Source: Hydrogenophaga sp. (GTDB taxonomy: Bacteria > Pseudomonadota > Gammaproteobacteria > Burkholderiales > Burkholderiaceae_C). Taken from it: a DNA stretch of 64,000 nucleotides. Made by a program: the position numbers and the translations under genes. Within the stretch, counting starts at the first letter, position 1; each line of letters starts with the position of its first letter. The DNA lies in NCBI RefSeq assembly GCF_030656115.1, contig NZ_JAUSOO010000061.1, positions 1-64,000 of the forward strand, in the 5' to 3' direction. The notes below the pieces were generated by a model that was given only the letters and a program-made list of their open reading frames with translations, did not search any database and was not told the DNA's origin. This document shows positions 45,745 through 53,988 of the stretch, piece after piece.

Positions 45745-46659
45745 ATGGGGGCTAACGAGCAAGATGCTGCCAATAATTGCCATATATATTTAATATGCAA
45801 ATCCCCAGCAATTTCATTCTCAAAAGACTCCCTTACCTATGAGAGCGGCAAGCTCAGCGTAACAACCAATTATCGAGTCGAAGGAGAATTTAGAGAGCAA
45901 GAATTTTTATTCGAATTCCCGCTGCTTGACGGAGCAACTCACGTCAAACTCTCTAAATACCCCCACAAAGAAATACTCACGCTAGATTCGGCAGGAACTG
46001 AAGTTAGACACCTTCCAGCCAATATCGTGGCAATGGGCATGGGCTGGCATCTTAAAAACTCTGAACTTAGAAATTTAGAAGTTCTATACATCGGTCAAGC
46101 TTTCGGTGATGGTTCAAGGACAGCTTTCGAAAGGCTAAAAAGCCATTCAACGCTCCAAAAAATCCTTGCACAGGCACAATACGAGTCTCCCGATTCAGAA
46201 ATCCAAATCCTGACATTTGAATACGCACCATACCGAATAATTCACCAAATGGACGGAAGAGCAGGAAACGTCATTTCTGACTATAGAGATCTGAATAGAT
46301 TCAGAAGAATTCGAGACAATCATCTATCTAAATATGAGCAAATCTGCCTAATCGAAGCAGGCCTGATTCGTTACTTTCAGCCAAGATACAATGCAATGTA
46401 TAAAGACAACTTTCCGAACGACAAGCACAAGATTCTAGAGGGGTGCTATAACTTGGATTTCTCTGGTTTAATCGTAGAGATAAATACTGAAGAATTAAGA
46501 TTTAGCATTTTCTCCGAAACAGTAAACCCAAGAGATCATCACATTTGTCAAATTGACCTGCATGACCCTGAAAAACGGTGGGGCTTCTTTCATTGCGGAC
46601 GAGGTGACGGCACTTTCTTTAAAATACCAGGGGTTATAACGCGGAGTCCAAAGTGCTAA
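45745..46659 (+). CDS. GIY-YIG-like nuclease domain protein, AT-rich, uncharacterised
   Basis: A 304-residue protein coded by AT-rich DNA unlike its flanks. The middle part carries what looks like a GIY-YIG nuclease core: VLYIGQAFGDG at 113-123 (YIG at 115-117), ERLKSH at 129-134 with the Arg and His, and EAGLIRYFQPRYN at 204-216 with the catalytic Glu and the P-x-x-N end. The first 100 residues (beta-rich, NYRVEGEFREQEFLFEFPL) and the last 80 are unfamiliar. The ATG at 45745 has a GGAGG site; in-frame starts at 45643 and 45595 would add up to 50 residues. It may belong to an integron cassette, since an attC site follows. Confidence 0.6.
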   Translation: MGANEQDAANNCHIYLICKSPAISFSKDSLTYESGKLSVTTNYRVEGEFREQEFLFEFPLLDGATHVKLSKYPHKEILTLDSAGTEVRHLPANIVAMGMGWHLKNSELRNLEVLYIGQAFGDGSRTAFERLKSHSTLQKILAQAQYESPDSEIQILTFEYAPYRIIHQMDGRAGNVISDYRDLNRFRRIRDNHLSKYEQICLIEAGLIRYFQPRYNAMYKDNFPNDKHKILEGCYNLDFSGLIVEINTEELRFSIFSETVNPRDHHICQIDLHDPEKRWGFFHCGRGDGTFFKIPGVITRSPKC

Positions 46660-46757
46660 GTTATTTATATAAATTTTTTCACTCTGGGAAGAAGTGGATT
46701 TTTAGCCTAAATTATTGATTTATATAGAAATATTATAATAAAAAATTTTTATGGATG

Positions 46758-46845
46758 ACTTAACAAGTCACTCAACACCGCATGTTTCGCTCTCTGGACT
46801 TGCAAAAGCTTCGCTTTTGCTCTCCTATTAGTTCAATCGTTAGGC
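46758..46845 (+). other. Integron-type attC recombination site
   Basis: An 88-base site starting with R-Y-Y-Y-AAC (ACTTAAC, 46758-46764) and ending with GTTAGGC (46839-46845). The left part TAACAAGTCACTCAA and right part TTCAATCGTTAGGC closely resemble known attC arms (TAACAATTCRTTCAA and TTCAAGCGTTAGGC). The centre is a perfect hairpin GCAAAAGC-TTC-GCTTTTGC (46802-46820). The crossover point would be after G46839. The next gene starts 27 bases later, the typical spacing of a cassette gene. Resemblance to known arms is from memory. Confidence 0.75.
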
Positions 46846-46865
46846 TTCACATTTCACCGACTAAA

Positions 46866-47300
46866 ATGTTCAAACGAATCAAAGAACACCTCTTAGAGAA
46901 CGTTGCTGGTTGGCTCGTAACGGGACTGGCAACCGCGAGCGTCTTCATCATCACCTGGGGCTTTCCGAGCGCATGGGATAACTTTGCGAACTGGGCAACA
47001 ACAACATTGTCACCAAAAACCCTTTTCGCCCTTTTGTGTCTTTCACTGCTGGTCAGTGTGGCATTGCTCGCATTCTTAATTCCAAAGCTTGGGGAAGAGC
47101 GAAGAACCCTTCTTGGTGGCATCTACTGGGACAAAAACAAGAACCCTTACTGCCCATCGTGCAAAACGCCGGTGGCGAAGTATGGTGAATTTAACTTCGG
47201 CGACCACGGGTACTACTGCTCAGTTTGCAAAGAAGTCTTCGTTCTGGCGGACGCTTCAGGCAAACCAATCACGCCTGCCGAAGCGCAGAGCAGACTATGA
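46866..47300 (+). CDS. Small membrane protein with zinc ribbon, probable integron cassette gene
   Basis: A 144-residue protein with two membrane helices at about residues 13-35 and 52-74, then a cytoplasmic zinc ribbon with Cys pairs C96/C99 (CPSC) and C118/C121 (CSVC). It starts 27 bases after an attC crossover point and ends two bases before another R-Y-Y-Y-AAC box, so it fits the layout of an integron cassette exactly. The upstream in-frame extension would read through attC and is not used. No named family is recognised. Many cassette proteins are of this small membrane type with unknown function. Confidence 0.7.
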   Translation: MFKRIKEHLLENVAGWLVTGLATASVFIITWGFPSAWDNFANWATTTLSPKTLFALLCLSLLVSVALLAFLIPKLGEERRTLLGGIYWDKNKNPYCPSCKTPVAKYGEFNFGDHGYYCSVCKEVFVLADASGKPITPAEAQSRL

Positions 47301-47301
47301 G

Positions 47302-47325
47302 GTCTAACCTTAGGCTCAACCGGTC
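47302..47325 (+). other. Left half of a second attC site (truncated)
   Basis: GTCTAAC at 47302-47308 fits R-Y-Y-Y-AAC and begins two bases after the stop codon of the cassette gene. The following CTTAGGCTCAACCGG carries TCAA at the same distance as in the complete site at 46758. No matching right half with a GTTRRRY end is found before the NERD gene, so the site looks cut by a later rearrangement. Confidence 0.5.
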
Positions 47326-47782
47326 TGGATACTTACTCTAGCGAAACTCTGCAAAATCTAGTTTTATATAATATTGACCTATAAAAATCAATAACTTACA
47401 AATACAAAGTACTCTGAAAAATAGCAGAACTTCGGGGTCAAGAACTTCGGGGTCAGGTCTTGTATTGATACATCCAGCTATGCAATATCACTCCATGTCA
47501 ATACCCTTGAATAGTGAATTCTCTGGCGATCTGCGCAATACAAAGCCTCACCCCAATGTTTGTGCAACCGCTGGATTGGCAAATGGAGTTGTTGCAATAC
47601 AAGACCTGTCTCTGTATTTTTGACCCTGTATTTTCTTGATAATTTCTCTTGTCATTTTGTTCCCGCGTAGTCTTGAGGATAAGGGTGGACCTGATCCTTA
47701 ATTCTCCAATTAATTGATTCAAGCCACATTTCATTTGGCAAATTAATCTATTCAATTACAGCACAAATAAGAAATTATATAA
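47326..47782. repeat. Gene-free stretch with tandem and inverted repeats
   Basis: No gene is evident. AGAACTTCGGGGTCA is repeated in tandem at 47426-47455. GGGGTCAGGTCTTGTATTG (47449-47467) recurs inverted as CAATACAAAGCCTCACCCC (47536-47554, 16 of 19 matching) and as CAATACAAGACCTG (47595-47608, perfect over 14). ATAACCTGACCCC at 41416-41428, in front of mqsR, is a related inverted copy. The pattern resembles REP-type or small transposable-element ends. Confidence 0.6.
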
Positions 47783-48565
47783 ATGGACCTTTCACCACTC
47801 ATCAACCAAATATTCGGCGCTCTGTGGTATCTGATACCAATAGTAATCCTTGCAAGCATTTTAAAATCATCATGGTTTAAAGGTGTAGCTGGCGAGTTTG
47901 CCGTCAATTCGTCTGTCAAATTTCTACTTGACAAAGAAAAATACCATCTAATCAAAAATGTTACCCTGCCAACAGAAGATGGAAGTACGCAGATTGATCA
48001 CATCCTCGTTTCTGAATTTGGTGTATTTGTGGTTGAAACTAAAAACATGAAAGGATGGATATTTGGAAGCCCCACCCAAAAAACATGGACTCAGAAGATT
48101 TATAAACATTCTAATAAATTTCAGAATCCATTGCATCAGAACTACAAGCACTTAAAAACCCTTGAAACTTTGCTCGGACTTAATGATCAGCAATTGCATT
48201 CCGTGATTGTCTTTGTTGGAGATAGCACATTTAAAACGGAAATGCCTGAAAATGTAACCTATGGCGGAGGATATGCCCGGTATATTAAATCAAAAAGAAC
48301 ACCGGTTCTAACAGCCTCGCAAGTTGTAGAAATCACGAAAAAAATAGAGCAAGGAAGACTTGCGGCATTATTTAAAACAAATCGTGAGCATGTTATGCAT
48401 GTAAAAAATATTGTCGCCGAAAAAGAAAAGAGTGATATCCCAGGTTGCCCAAAATGCGGCAGTACGATGGTTATTCGGGAAACAAAGCAAGGCCAAAATG
48501 TTGGTATGAAATTTTGGGGTTGCACAAAGTTTCCTCAATGCAGAGGAACCATGAATATCAGATAA
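47783..48565 (+). CDS. NERD-domain nuclease-like membrane protein with zinc finger
   Basis: A 260-residue protein with an amino-terminal membrane helix (about 11-28), a NERD nuclease-related domain at about 34-150 and a topoisomerase-type zinc finger at about 221-256. The nuclease-like core shows QIDHILVSEFGVFVVETKN with D72, E85 and K87, the D-E-x-K arrangement. The finger is C-x-x-C (GCPKC) ... GCTKFPQC. NERD proteins are frequent in plasmids and defence regions; the substrate is unknown. The coding sequence is AT-rich like the neighbouring cassette genes. Confidence 0.88.
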   Translation: MDLSPLINQIFGALWYLIPIVILASILKSSWFKGVAGEFAVNSSVKFLLDKEKYHLIKNVTLPTEDGSTQIDHILVSEFGVFVVETKNMKGWIFGSPTQKTWTQKIYKHSNKFQNPLHQNYKHLKTLETLLGLNDQQLHSVIVFVGDSTFKTEMPENVTYGGGYARYIKSKRTPVLTASQVVEITKKIEQGRLAALFKTNREHVMHVKNIVAEKEKSDIPGCPKCGSTMVIRETKQGQNVGMKFWGCTKFPQCRGTMNIR

Positions 48566-48702
48566 CAGTTTGAAGGCAATCGACGGGAACCACCGAGTAG
48601 AGGGATCAGCCGCTCCAAGTTCTGGCCACCCAGCCTGTGGCAAGCTGCAACCCGTTCGCTCTTTCTAGACAAACGATATGAACGCATCAAGGAGGCATTG
48701 AG

Positions 48703-49743
48703 ATGAGCGATCAACCCGCATCCCTCTCGCCCGCGCCCGACGGCTACGCCGACTGGCTGCACGACCTGAAAAACCGCATCCACAGCGCCCAGCAGCGTGC
48801 GGCGCTGGCGGTGAACCGCGAGCTGGTCTTGCTGTACTGGCAGATCGGGCGCGACATTCTGGTGCGGCAGGCTGAGCAGGGCTGGGGCGCGAAGGTGATC
48901 GAGCGGCTGGCGCACGACCTGCGCACCGCCTTCCCGGAGATGAAGGGGTTTTCTCCCCGCAACCTCAAGTACATGCGGGCTTTTGCCGAGGCATGGCCCG
49001 AGGCGGCATTTGTGCAGCAGGCTGTTGCACAAATTCCCTGGGGCCACAACCTGGTCTTGCTGGACCGGTTGAACACGGAGGCTGAGCGCCGCTGGTATGC
49101 GTCCAAAACCATCGCGCACAACTGGTCGCGCAATGTGCTGGCGATGCAGATTGAAACCCGCCTGCTGGAGCGCAGCGGGTCGGCGGTCACCAATTTCCCG
49201 GCCAGCTTGCCCAAACCGCAGTCCGATCTGGCCCGCGAGTCGCTCAAAGACCCGTACCGCTTTGACTTTCTCGGCCTGAGCGACGAGGCGCAGGAGCGGG
49301 ACATTGAGCGTGCCTTGGTGAAGCACGTCACCGAATTTCTGCTGGAGCTGGGTGCGGGCTTCGCCTTCGTCGGGCGGCAGGTGCTGCTGGATGTGGGCGG
49401 CGACGAATTTTTCATCGATCTGTTGTTCTACCACCTCAAGTTGCGCTGCTATGTGGTGATCGAGCTCAAGGCTGGCAAGTTCAAGCCCGAGCATTTGGGG
49501 CAACTGGGCTTTTATCTGACGGCGGTGGATCGGCAGGTGAAGCATGAACTCGACAACCCGACCATTGGCCTGTTGCTGTGCAAGAGCAAAAACAAGGTGG
49601 TGGCCGAGTACGCCCTGGGCGACAAGGCGCAGCCCATGGGCATTGCGGAGTACAAACTGCTCGAATCCCTGCCCGAAGAGTTGCAAACCAGCTTGCCCAG
49701 CATCGAGCAGATTGAACGGGAACTGGGGAACCTGGCCGAATGA
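48703..49743 (+). CDS. YhcG-type PD-(D/E)xK nuclease family protein (DUF1016)
   Basis: A 346-residue protein of the YhcG/DUF1016 family. The amino-terminal DNA-binding-like domain shows LVLLYWQIGRDILVRQAEQGWGAKVIERLAHDLRTAFPEMKGFSPRNLKYMRAFA near residues 42-97 (read in parts), the nuclease domain has FVGRQVLLDVGGDEFFIDLLFYHLKLRCYVVIELKAGKF near 221-260 with Asp and ELK. The composition is GC-rich like the chromosome, so it differs from the AT-rich genes upstream. A GGAGG-type site (AAGGAGG) precedes the ATG. Members are linked to restriction loci and repeat elements; the role here is open. Confidence 0.92.
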   Translation: MSDQPASLSPAPDGYADWLHDLKNRIHSAQQRAALAVNRELVLLYWQIGRDILVRQAEQGWGAKVIERLAHDLRTAFPEMKGFSPRNLKYMRAFAEAWPEAAFVQQAVAQIPWGHNLVLLDRLNTEAERRWYASKTIAHNWSRNVLAMQIETRLLERSGSAVTNFPASLPKPQSDLARESLKDPYRFDFLGLSDEAQERDIERALVKHVTEFLLELGAGFAFVGRQVLLDVGGDEFFIDLLFYHLKLRCYVVIELKAGKFKPEHLGQLGFYLTAVDRQVKHELDNPTIGLLLCKSKNKVVAEYALGDKAQPMGIAEYKLLESLPEELQTSLPSIEQIERELGNLAE

Positions 49744-49881
49744 GCCCAGGCCCTTCCGAGCGAGCGGAAAACCGATGTGATGGACGGCGCGCCGTTTCCA
49801 GCACACCGAAATCGACCGCCGCCCCTGTGTGGCAAACTTCCCCGCTTCGTTTGAACTAGGGCGTTTGGCGCCCCTTGGGAC

Positions 49882-52296
49882 ATGCAAAAAATCATCGCGC
49901 AGATCGCGCAAGAAATCCGGGTTGGGGTGCACCAGGTGCAGGCGGCGGTGGAGCTGCTGGACGGCGGGGCCACGGTGCCGTTCATTGCCCGCTACCGCAA
50001 AGAGGCCACGAACGGGCTGGACGATATTCAGCTGCGTGAGCTGGAGGTGCGGCTGGGCTACCTGCGCGAGCTGGAAGACCGGCGCGGTGCGGTGCTCAAG
50101 GCCATTGACGAGCAGGGCAAGCTGACCGACGCGCTGCGCGCCGCCATTGCCGCCGCGCCCACCAAGCAAGAGCTGGAAGACATTTACCTGCCGTTCAAGC
50201 AAAAGCGCCGCACCAAGGGGCAGATTGCCCGCGAATGCGGCTTGGAGCCGCTGGCCGACAAGCTGTTTGCCGACCCGACGCTGGACCCGGCCACCGAAGC
50301 GGCCGCGTTCACCCAGCCCGCGCAGGTGTTGGACGATGGCAAACCCGGCCCCGATTTTTCGAACGTGCCCGCTGTGCTGGACGGGGTGCGCGACATTTTG
50401 AGCGAGCGCTGGGCCGAAGACGCCGCGCTGCTGCAGAACCTGCGCGAATGGCTGTGGGCCGAGGGTTTGCTGAAAAGCACCTTGGTGGCGGGCAAAGATG
50501 AAAACCACCCTGACGTGGCCAAGTTCCGCGACTATTTTGATTACGCCGAGCCGATGGGCCGCGTGCCGTCGCACCGCGCTTTGGCGGTGTTTCGGGGCCG
50601 TTCGCTGGAAATATTGGACGCCAAACTGGTGTTGCCCGATCCGCCCGAGGCGCAAGCTGCCACCGGCGCTTCGCGTTTGGCCGTGCCTTCGCTGGCCGAG
50701 GGCCGCATTGCGCTGCACCTGGGCTGGAGCCACAAGGGCAGGGCGGCCGACGACCTGTTGCGCAAATGCGTGGCCTGGACGTGGCGCGTGAAGCTGAGCC
50801 TGTCGAGCGAACGCGACCTGTTTGCCCGCCTGCGCGAGAGCGCCGAGGCGGTGGCCATCAAGGTGTTTGCCGACAACCTGCGTGACCTGCTGCTGGCTGC
50901 ACCGGCGGGGCCGCGTGTGGTGATGGGGCTGGACCCGGGCATTCGCACGGGTGTGAAGGTGGCGGTGGTGGACGCCACGGGCAAGCTGGTGGACACGGCC
51001 ACGGTGTACCCGCACGAGCCCCGGCGCGACTGGGACGGCTCGCTGCACACGCTGATCAAGCTGTGTGACAAGCACGGCGTGAACCTGATTGCCATTGGCA
51101 ATGGCACCGCCAGCCGCGAAACCGACAAACTGGCCGCCGATTTGATCAAGCTGATTCAGAAGGGCGCCGAGCCCGGCCACCCTTGCCATGGCCTGCAAAA
51201 GGTGGTGGTGAGCGAGGCGGGCGCTTCCGTTTACAGCGCCAGCGAATTTGCTTCGCTGGAAATGCCGGACGTGGACGTGAGCCTGCGCGGCGCGGCCAGC
51301 ATTGCCCGGCGCCTGCAAGACCCGCTGGCCGAGCTGGTGAAGATCGACCCCAAGAGCATTGGCGTGGGCCAGTACCAGCACGATGTGAACCAGAGCGACC
51401 TGGCGCGCACGCTGGACGCGGTGGTGGAAGACTGCGTGAACGGCGTGGGGGTGGACTTGAACACGGCCAGCGTGCCTCTGTTGTCCAAGGTGTCGGGCCT
51501 GTCGGGCAGCGTGGCCAAGGCGGTGGTGCGGTGGCGCGAGGCCAACGGCGCTTTCAAGAACCGCAAGCAATTGATGGACGTGGCCGGCCTGGGCGCGAAA
51601 ACTTTTGAACAAAGCGCGGGCTTTTTGCGCATTCGCGGGGGCGACAACCCGCTGGACATGACGGGCGTTCACCCCGAAACCTACCCGGTGGTGGAGCAGA
51701 TCATGGCCAAAACCGGCCAGCCGGTGGCCGCGCTCATGGGCCGGGCCGACATGCTGAAAACCCTGCGGCCTGAGCTGTTTGCGAATGAAAAGTTTGGCGT
51801 GATCACGGTCAAAGACATCTTGACCGAGCTGGAAAAACCGGGCCGCGACCCGCGCCCTGACTTTCAGGTGGCCCGCTTCAACGACGGCGTGAACGACATC
51901 AGCGACCTGCGCGAGGGCATGATTTTGGAAGGCACGGTGAGCAACGTGGCGCAATTTGGCGCGTTCATTGACCTGGGCGTGCACCAAGACGGCTTGGTGC
52001 ATGTGAGCCAGCTGGCCCACAAGTTCGTGAACGACGCCCGCGAGATCGTCAAGACCGGCGACATCGTGAAGGTCAAGGTGATGGAGGTGGACGTGGCGCG
52101 AAAGCGCATTAGTCTGTCGATGAAGCTGGGCGACGCGCCCGCGTCTTCGGGGCGCGACGGTGGCCCGCGAGACAACCGCTTTGAACCCGCCCGCCAAGGC
52201 CAGCGGCCCGGCCCCCGGGGCGCGCAGGCCTCGGCACCCGCGCCCGCTTCGGCCATGGCGTCGGCCTTTGCCAAGTTGCAGGGTGTAAAGAAGTGA
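49882..52296 (+). CDS. tex: RNA-binding transcription accessory protein Tex
   Basis: An 804-residue cytoplasmic nucleic-acid-binding protein. It opens with the Tex helical domain (ELLDGGATVPFIARYRKEATNGLDD near 26-50, read in parts). A YqgF/RNase H-like domain lies at about 350-480 (VMGLDPGIRTGVKVAVVD), a helix-hairpin-helix region at about 510-600 (SKVSGLSGSVAKAVV), and an S1 RNA-binding domain at about 670-740 (GMILEGTVSNVAQFGAFIDLGVHQDGLVHVSQLA, read in parts). The tail is rich in R, G and P. Tex affects transcription and expression of toxin and stress genes. It is complete. Confidence 0.96.
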   Translation: MQKIIAQIAQEIRVGVHQVQAAVELLDGGATVPFIARYRKEATNGLDDIQLRELEVRLGYLRELEDRRGAVLKAIDEQGKLTDALRAAIAAAPTKQELEDIYLPFKQKRRTKGQIARECGLEPLADKLFADPTLDPATEAAAFTQPAQVLDDGKPGPDFSNVPAVLDGVRDILSERWAEDAALLQNLREWLWAEGLLKSTLVAGKDENHPDVAKFRDYFDYAEPMGRVPSHRALAVFRGRSLEILDAKLVLPDPPEAQAATGASRLAVPSLAEGRIALHLGWSHKGRAADDLLRKCVAWTWRVKLSLSSERDLFARLRESAEAVAIKVFADNLRDLLLAAPAGPRVVMGLDPGIRTGVKVAVVDATGKLVDTATVYPHEPRRDWDGSLHTLIKLCDKHGVNLIAIGNGTASRETDKLAADLIKLIQKGAEPGHPCHGLQKVVVSEAGASVYSASEFASLEMPDVDVSLRGAASIARRLQDPLAELVKIDPKSIGVGQYQHDVNQSDLARTLDAVVEDCVNGVGVDLNTASVPLLSKVSGLSGSVAKAVVRWREANGAFKNRKQLMDVAGLGAKTFEQSAGFLRIRGGDNPLDMTGVHPETYPVVEQIMAKTGQPVAALMGRADMLKTLRPELFANEKFGVITVKDILTELEKPGRDPRPDFQVARFNDGVNDISDLREGMILEGTVSNVAQFGAFIDLGVHQDGLVHVSQLAHKFVNDAREIVKTGDIVKVKVMEVDVARKRISLSMKLGDAPASSGRDGGPRDNRFEPARQGQRPGPRGAQASAPAPASAMASAFAKLQGVKK

Positions 52297-52371
52297 GTAT
52301 GCGGGGGCAGAAGCACCCGAACAGTGCAATGTGATTCAAGATGTCATCTTGATTGATAAATGGAGTTTGTT

Positions 52372-52566
52372 ATGCGAACCACGGTGTCCATTGACGACGC
52401 GCTGTACCAGCGGGCTCTTGAGGTGGCCGATCCCGCCATGGACAAAGCCGATTTGTTTAAGGAAGCCATCAAGGCCTTCGTCCGTATCCAGGCTGCCAAG
52501 CGCCTAGCTGCCTTAGGAGGGGAGCAGCCTGACATGGCCGATATTCCCAGAACCCCGCCACGATGA
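52372..52566 (+). CDS. VapB-like antitoxin, apparently orphan
   Basis: A 64-residue ribbon-helix-helix antitoxin beginning MRTTVSIDDALYQRALEVAD, followed by ADLFKEAIKAFVRIQAAKRLAALGG, typical of VapB proteins. In vapBC pairs the PIN-domain toxin gene overlaps the antitoxin end. Here a start codon does overlap (ATGA at 52563) but after about ten codons the sequence turns into palindromic repeats, and no PIN toxin is found. The toxin was probably lost. Confidence 0.8.
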   Translation: MRTTVSIDDALYQRALEVADPAMDKADLFKEAIKAFVRIQAAKRLAALGGEQPDMADIPRTPPR

Positions 52567-52589
52567 ACCGCATTTGCTCTTGGACGCAT

Positions 52590-52762
52590 GCCCCCATCCC
52601 AACCTTCCCCCAGAGGGGGAAGGGGCGGGACATTACCCGTTGCGGTGCCCCTATCCCAACCTTCCCCCAGAGGAGGAAGGAGCAAGAAACCCCCGGCTGT
52701 GAGACGCCTGAGCGTGCCATGTCTGGCTCCCTCCCCCTCTGGGGGAGGGTTGGGGTGGGGGC
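52590..52762. repeat. Cluster of three family B palindromic repeats
   Basis: GCCCCCATCCCAACCTTCC plus CCCAGAGGGGGAAGG at 52590-52625 is repeated at 52647-52681 and appears inverted at 52726-52762 (CTCCCTCCCCCTCTGGGGG, then AGGGTTGGGGTGGGGGC). They match the single copy at 29175-29212. They occupy the place where a VapC toxin gene would be expected. Frames reading through them are not considered genes. Confidence 0.8.
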
Positions 52763-52812
52763 TCTGCGCGTGGTTCAACATGAGAATGGCTGCTAAGCCT
52801 TAACCCGCACCC

Positions 52813-53916
52813 ATGCCATCAACACCCCGCGCCCTGCGCCTGTACGCCGGTCCCAAAGCACGCCAACACCTGGCACAGCACGGCCTGCGCCCGCAAGACG
52901 TGGGCATCATTCCCGCCGCAGCGGGCGGGCCGAAGGGGTTGATTCTTGGGCCGCTGGACCGCTTCATTTTTGGCCAATGGTTGCCACAGAGCCAGCAGCC
53001 GGTGCACTTGGTGGGCGCGTCCATTGGCGCGTGGCGCATGGCCACGGCGTGTTTGGACCAATCGGTGGCGGCCTTTGAGCGGCTGGAGCGCGACTACATT
53101 GCGCAGCATTACGAGCCGCACCCCGGTAAAAAACGCCCCACGGCCAGCCAGGTGAGCGAGCAGTTTGGCCGCAGCCTGCAGCAGTTTTACGGCGGGCGCG
53201 TGCAAGAGGTGCTGAGCCACCCGCGTTTTTTGCTGCATTTGGTGGCATCGCGCGGGCGCCATGTGCTGGCGCAAGAAGGCCCGCTGCGCACGCCTTTGGG
53301 TTATGCCGGTGCGTTTGCCGCCAATGCCGTGCACCGCAAGGCGCTGGGGGCCTGGCTGGAGCGGGTGGTGTTTTCTTCGCACAGCGCCACCGGGCAGGCG
53401 GCGGTTTTGCCTTTTGGCACCCAGGACTTTCGCACCCGCCAGGTGCCGCTGAACAGCCACAACTTCATGGACGCTTTGCAGGCCAGTTGCTCCATTCCGT
53501 TTGCGCTGCGCGCGGTGCACGGCATTGCAGGCGCGCCGCCGGGGGCGTATTGGGACGGTGGCATCACCGACTACCACCTGCACCTGCGCTACCGGCCGCC
53601 CGCCACCGCGCCCATCGTGCTGTACCCGCATTTTCAGCAGGCGGTGGTGCCCGGCTGGCTGGACAAGGTGTGGAAGCGCCGCCACCGCGCCAGCCCGGCG
53701 CTGGACAACATGCTGTTGCTGGCACCCGACCCCGCCTGGGTCAAAACCTTGCCCAACGGCAAACTGCCCGACCGCAACGACTTCACCCACTATGGCCAAG
53801 ACCTGGCCGGGCGCATGAAAGCCTGGCAAGGCGCCACCGCCGCCAGCCAGCAACTGGCCGATGAGTTCGCGCAGTGGCTGGAGCAGCCTGATTTGTCGTG
53901 TGTGGAGCCGATTTGA
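52813..53916 (+). CDS. Patatin-like phospholipase family protein
   Basis: A 367-residue serine hydrolase of the patatin type. The oxyanion loop is AAAGGPKG at 35-42, the nucleophile is S70 in GASIGAW, and the catalytic Asp is D248 in DGGITD. The Ser-Asp dyad is therefore complete. No signal peptide is seen, so the protein acts in the cytoplasm or at the inner face of the membrane. Such enzymes hydrolyse phospholipids or acylglycerols. It stands alone; no effector-system partner gene is adjacent. Confidence 0.92.
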   Translation: MPSTPRALRLYAGPKARQHLAQHGLRPQDVGIIPAAAGGPKGLILGPLDRFIFGQWLPQSQQPVHLVGASIGAWRMATACLDQSVAAFERLERDYIAQHYEPHPGKKRPTASQVSEQFGRSLQQFYGGRVQEVLSHPRFLLHLVASRGRHVLAQEGPLRTPLGYAGAFAANAVHRKALGAWLERVVFSSHSATGQAAVLPFGTQDFRTRQVPLNSHNFMDALQASCSIPFALRAVHGIAGAPPGAYWDGGITDYHLHLRYRPPATAPIVLYPHFQQAVVPGWLDKVWKRRHRASPALDNMLLLAPDPAWVKTLPNGKLPDRNDFTHYGQDLAGRMKAWQGATAASQQLADEFAQWLEQPDLSCVEPI

Positions 53917-53988
53917 TGTCGGAAGCCGGAACGAAACCTAGCCGTACATAGCTGGAACAACCCAAACCGGGAAGAGGATAATTCCCCT

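Noticed and set aside
45435-45800. 121-codon minus-strand frame overlapping the start of the GIY-YIG-like gene
   Set aside because: No ribosome site or family resemblance; the plus-strand gene has better support.
47498-47755. 85-codon minus-strand frame across the inverted repeats
   Set aside because: It reads through the repeats and matches nothing recognisable; a decayed element is possible but not supported.
48535-52329. 1264-codon minus-strand frame opposite yhcG and tex
   Set aside because: Antisense shadow of tex in GC-rich DNA, with the His/Gln/Ala-rich composition typical of such frames.
52563-52803. Two overlapping frames of about 75 codons reading APIPTFPQRGKG-type repeats
   Set aside because: They are translations of the palindromic repeat cluster, not genes.
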